A stretch of DNA of 64,000 bases, from the NCBI RefSeq assembly GCF_024055725.1, contig NZ_JAMXMX010000001.1, forward strand, positions 310,001-374,000, in the 5' to 3' direction. The translations under genes and the position numbers were made by a program. This DNA is from Actinoallomurus spadix (GTDB taxonomy: Bacteria > Actinomycetota > Actinomycetes > Streptosporangiales > Streptosporangiaceae). The notes under the pieces were generated by a model that did not search any database, was not told the origin of the DNA, and saw only the letters and a program-made list of their open reading frames with translations. Positions 63,062-64,000 of the stretch are shown here, piece after piece (position 1 is the stretch's first letter; every line of letters begins with the position of its first letter).

Positions 63062-64000
63062 TGCATAGGGTTGCGCTGGCCGTCACCGATGGGATGCTGC
63101 ACTTCGAGCTGTCCCTGGCGTACGAGGTGTTCGGGAACGGCCCTGCCGGCCTGGCCGGTTCCTGGTACGACTTCGTCGTCTGCGGGCCGGGCGCCGTGCG
63201 GGCGGGGCGGTTCCGGGTGGAGCCCGACGAGGGGCTGGACCGGCTCCCGCACGCCGACACCGTGATCGTCCCGGGCTGGGCGGACGTCGATGAGGACCCG
63301 CCCGCCGCCCTGGTGGAGGCGGTGCGCGCGGCGCATGAGGCCGGCGCGCGGGTGGCGTCCCTGTGCACGGGCGCGTTCGTGCTGGCCGCCGCCGGGCTGC
63401 TGGACGGGCGGCGCGCGACGACGCACTGGACGCACACCGATGTCCTGGCCGCCCGCCATCCGCGGGTGGAGGTGGATCCGGACGTTCTGTACGTGGACAA
63501 CGGCAGCGTGCTGACCTCGGCGGGGAAGGCCGCCGCGATGGACCTGTGCCTGCACCTGGTCCGCCGCGACCACGGTTCGTCGGTCGCGAACGCGGTGGCC
63601 CGGCGGCTGGTCGTGCCGCCGCACCGGGACGGCGGGCAGGCCCAGTTCGTCACCGCCCCGGTGCCGGCGCCGGACGGTCACCCCCTGGGCGAGTTGTTCC
63701 CCTGGGTGATCGAGCGGCTGGATCAGCCGCTGACCGTGGAGGACCTGGCGCGCCGGGCGCGGATGAGCGCGCGGAACCTGGGCCGTCAGTTCCGGGCGGT
63801 GACCGGTACGACGCCGCTGCAGTGGCTGCTCACGCAGCGGATCCGCTACGCCCAGGAACTGTTGGAGACCACCGATGACAGTGTCGAGGCGATCGCGGCG
63901 GCCACCGGCATGGGCACCGCCACGACGCTGCGCCGGCACTTCAACCGCACGGTCGGCGTGCCTCCGGACACCTACCGCCGCACCTTCCGCGCGCGGCCCG
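63061..64000 (+). CDS. GlxA-type AraC regulator with DJ-1/PfpI domain (partial)
   Basis: Open from the ATG at 63061 to the window edge (313 codons, no stop), so it is cut at the right. Residues ~1-190 are a class-I glutamine-amidotransferase-like DJ-1/PfpI domain with the cysteine elbow in ASLCTGAFVLAAAG. Residues ~215-313 are the two AraC helix-turn-helices (LTVEDLARRARMSARNLGRQ, then VEAIAAATGMGTATTLRRHF). Such proteins regulate catabolic or detoxification genes. Little sequence should be missing. The divergent dehydrogenase gene is the likely target, through the inverted repeat at 63027. Confidence 0.93.
   Translation, partial: MHRVALAVTDGMLHFELSLAYEVFGNGPAGLAGSWYDFVVCGPGAVRAGRFRVEPDEGLDRLPHADTVIVPGWADVDEDPPAALVEAVRAAHEAGARVASLCTGAFVLAAAGLLDGRRATTHWTHTDVLAARHPRVEVDPDVLYVDNGSVLTSAGKAAAMDLCLHLVRRDHGSSVANAVARRLVVPPHRDGGQAQFVTAPVPAPDGHPLGELFPWVIERLDQPLTVEDLARRARMSARNLGRQFRAVTGTTPLQWLLTQRIRYAQELLETTDDSVEAIAAATGMGTATTLRRHFNRTVGVPPDTYRRTFRARP

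Overview
The window is GC-rich actinobacterial chromosome. Codons strongly prefer G or C in third position, GTG and TTG starts are common, and families typical of Streptosporangiales or Streptomycetales recur: DrrAB-type ABC exporters, DUF3040, an Rv2578c-like radical SAM protein, and SpoIIE/STAS partner switching. The lineage (perhaps Thermomonosporaceae) is inferred from gene style only. I saw no rRNA, tRNA, CRISPR array, intact insertion sequence or phage module. The gene text reads as accessory chromosome: secreted enzymes, exporters, one-component regulators and small catabolic cassettes.

Layout. 1-5.2 kb: an MFS exporter tail, a MarR regulator, a DUF3533-like membrane protein, a Ser/Thr kinase and a secreted phosphodiester glycosidase. 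5.2-14.2 kb: a possible BREX-type ATPase remnant, a three-part FAD/Fe-S D-lactate or glycolate dehydrogenase, an esterase, an FAD oxidoreductase, a sulfite-oxidase-family molybdoenzyme and an unidentified polytopic membrane protein. 14.5-17.9 kb: an EmrB/QacA exporter fused to carboxypeptidase-regulatory-like repeats, coupled to a YceI protein with the same repeat. 18-29.6 kb: sedolisin protease, Gfo/Idh oxidoreductase, aldo/keto reductase, GH8 enzyme, radical SAM protein, LysR/EamA pair, site-2 protease and a GHL10 lipoprotein.

29.7-35.7 kb: DUF3040, a SnoaL-like protein, an ECF sigma factor translationally coupled to an O6-alkylguanine methyltransferase with a C-terminal Ada zinc domain, an acyltransferase, a NERD protein and a hydrolase. 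35.9-46.9 kb: a degenerate AAA-like protein with a frameshift, an EamA transporter, a DrrAB exporter with TetR and operator, a TetR/ABC-F pair, an arylamine N-acetyltransferase and an epoxide hydrolase. 47-48.7 kb is a scar of broken genes (a GNAT with an internal stop, a truncated DAO-type oxidoreductase). It borders a TetR-controlled cluster (48.7-53.3 kb) of amidase, AtzG-like subunit, MFS exporter and metallo-beta-lactamase-fold enzyme, organised around a perfect 23-bp inverted repeat. 53.5-56.6 kb: an AhpD-like protein and an SDR-hydrolase fusion with its TetR. 56.6-61.9 kb: a partner-switching island with a 1,403-residue sensor kinase/receiver/phosphatase/anti-sigma-kinase protein between two STAS proteins. 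The window closes with a saccharopine-dehydrogenase-like protein and a divergent GlxA-type regulator cut by the right edge.

The most interesting candidate system is the ECF sigma factor with the reversed Ada fusion (30.7-32.2 kb). It looks like an alkylation response in which a sigma factor replaces the AraC DNA-binding domain of classical Ada. A near-identical putative promoter lies upstream of both the sigma gene and the arylamine N-acetyltransferase 14 kb away.
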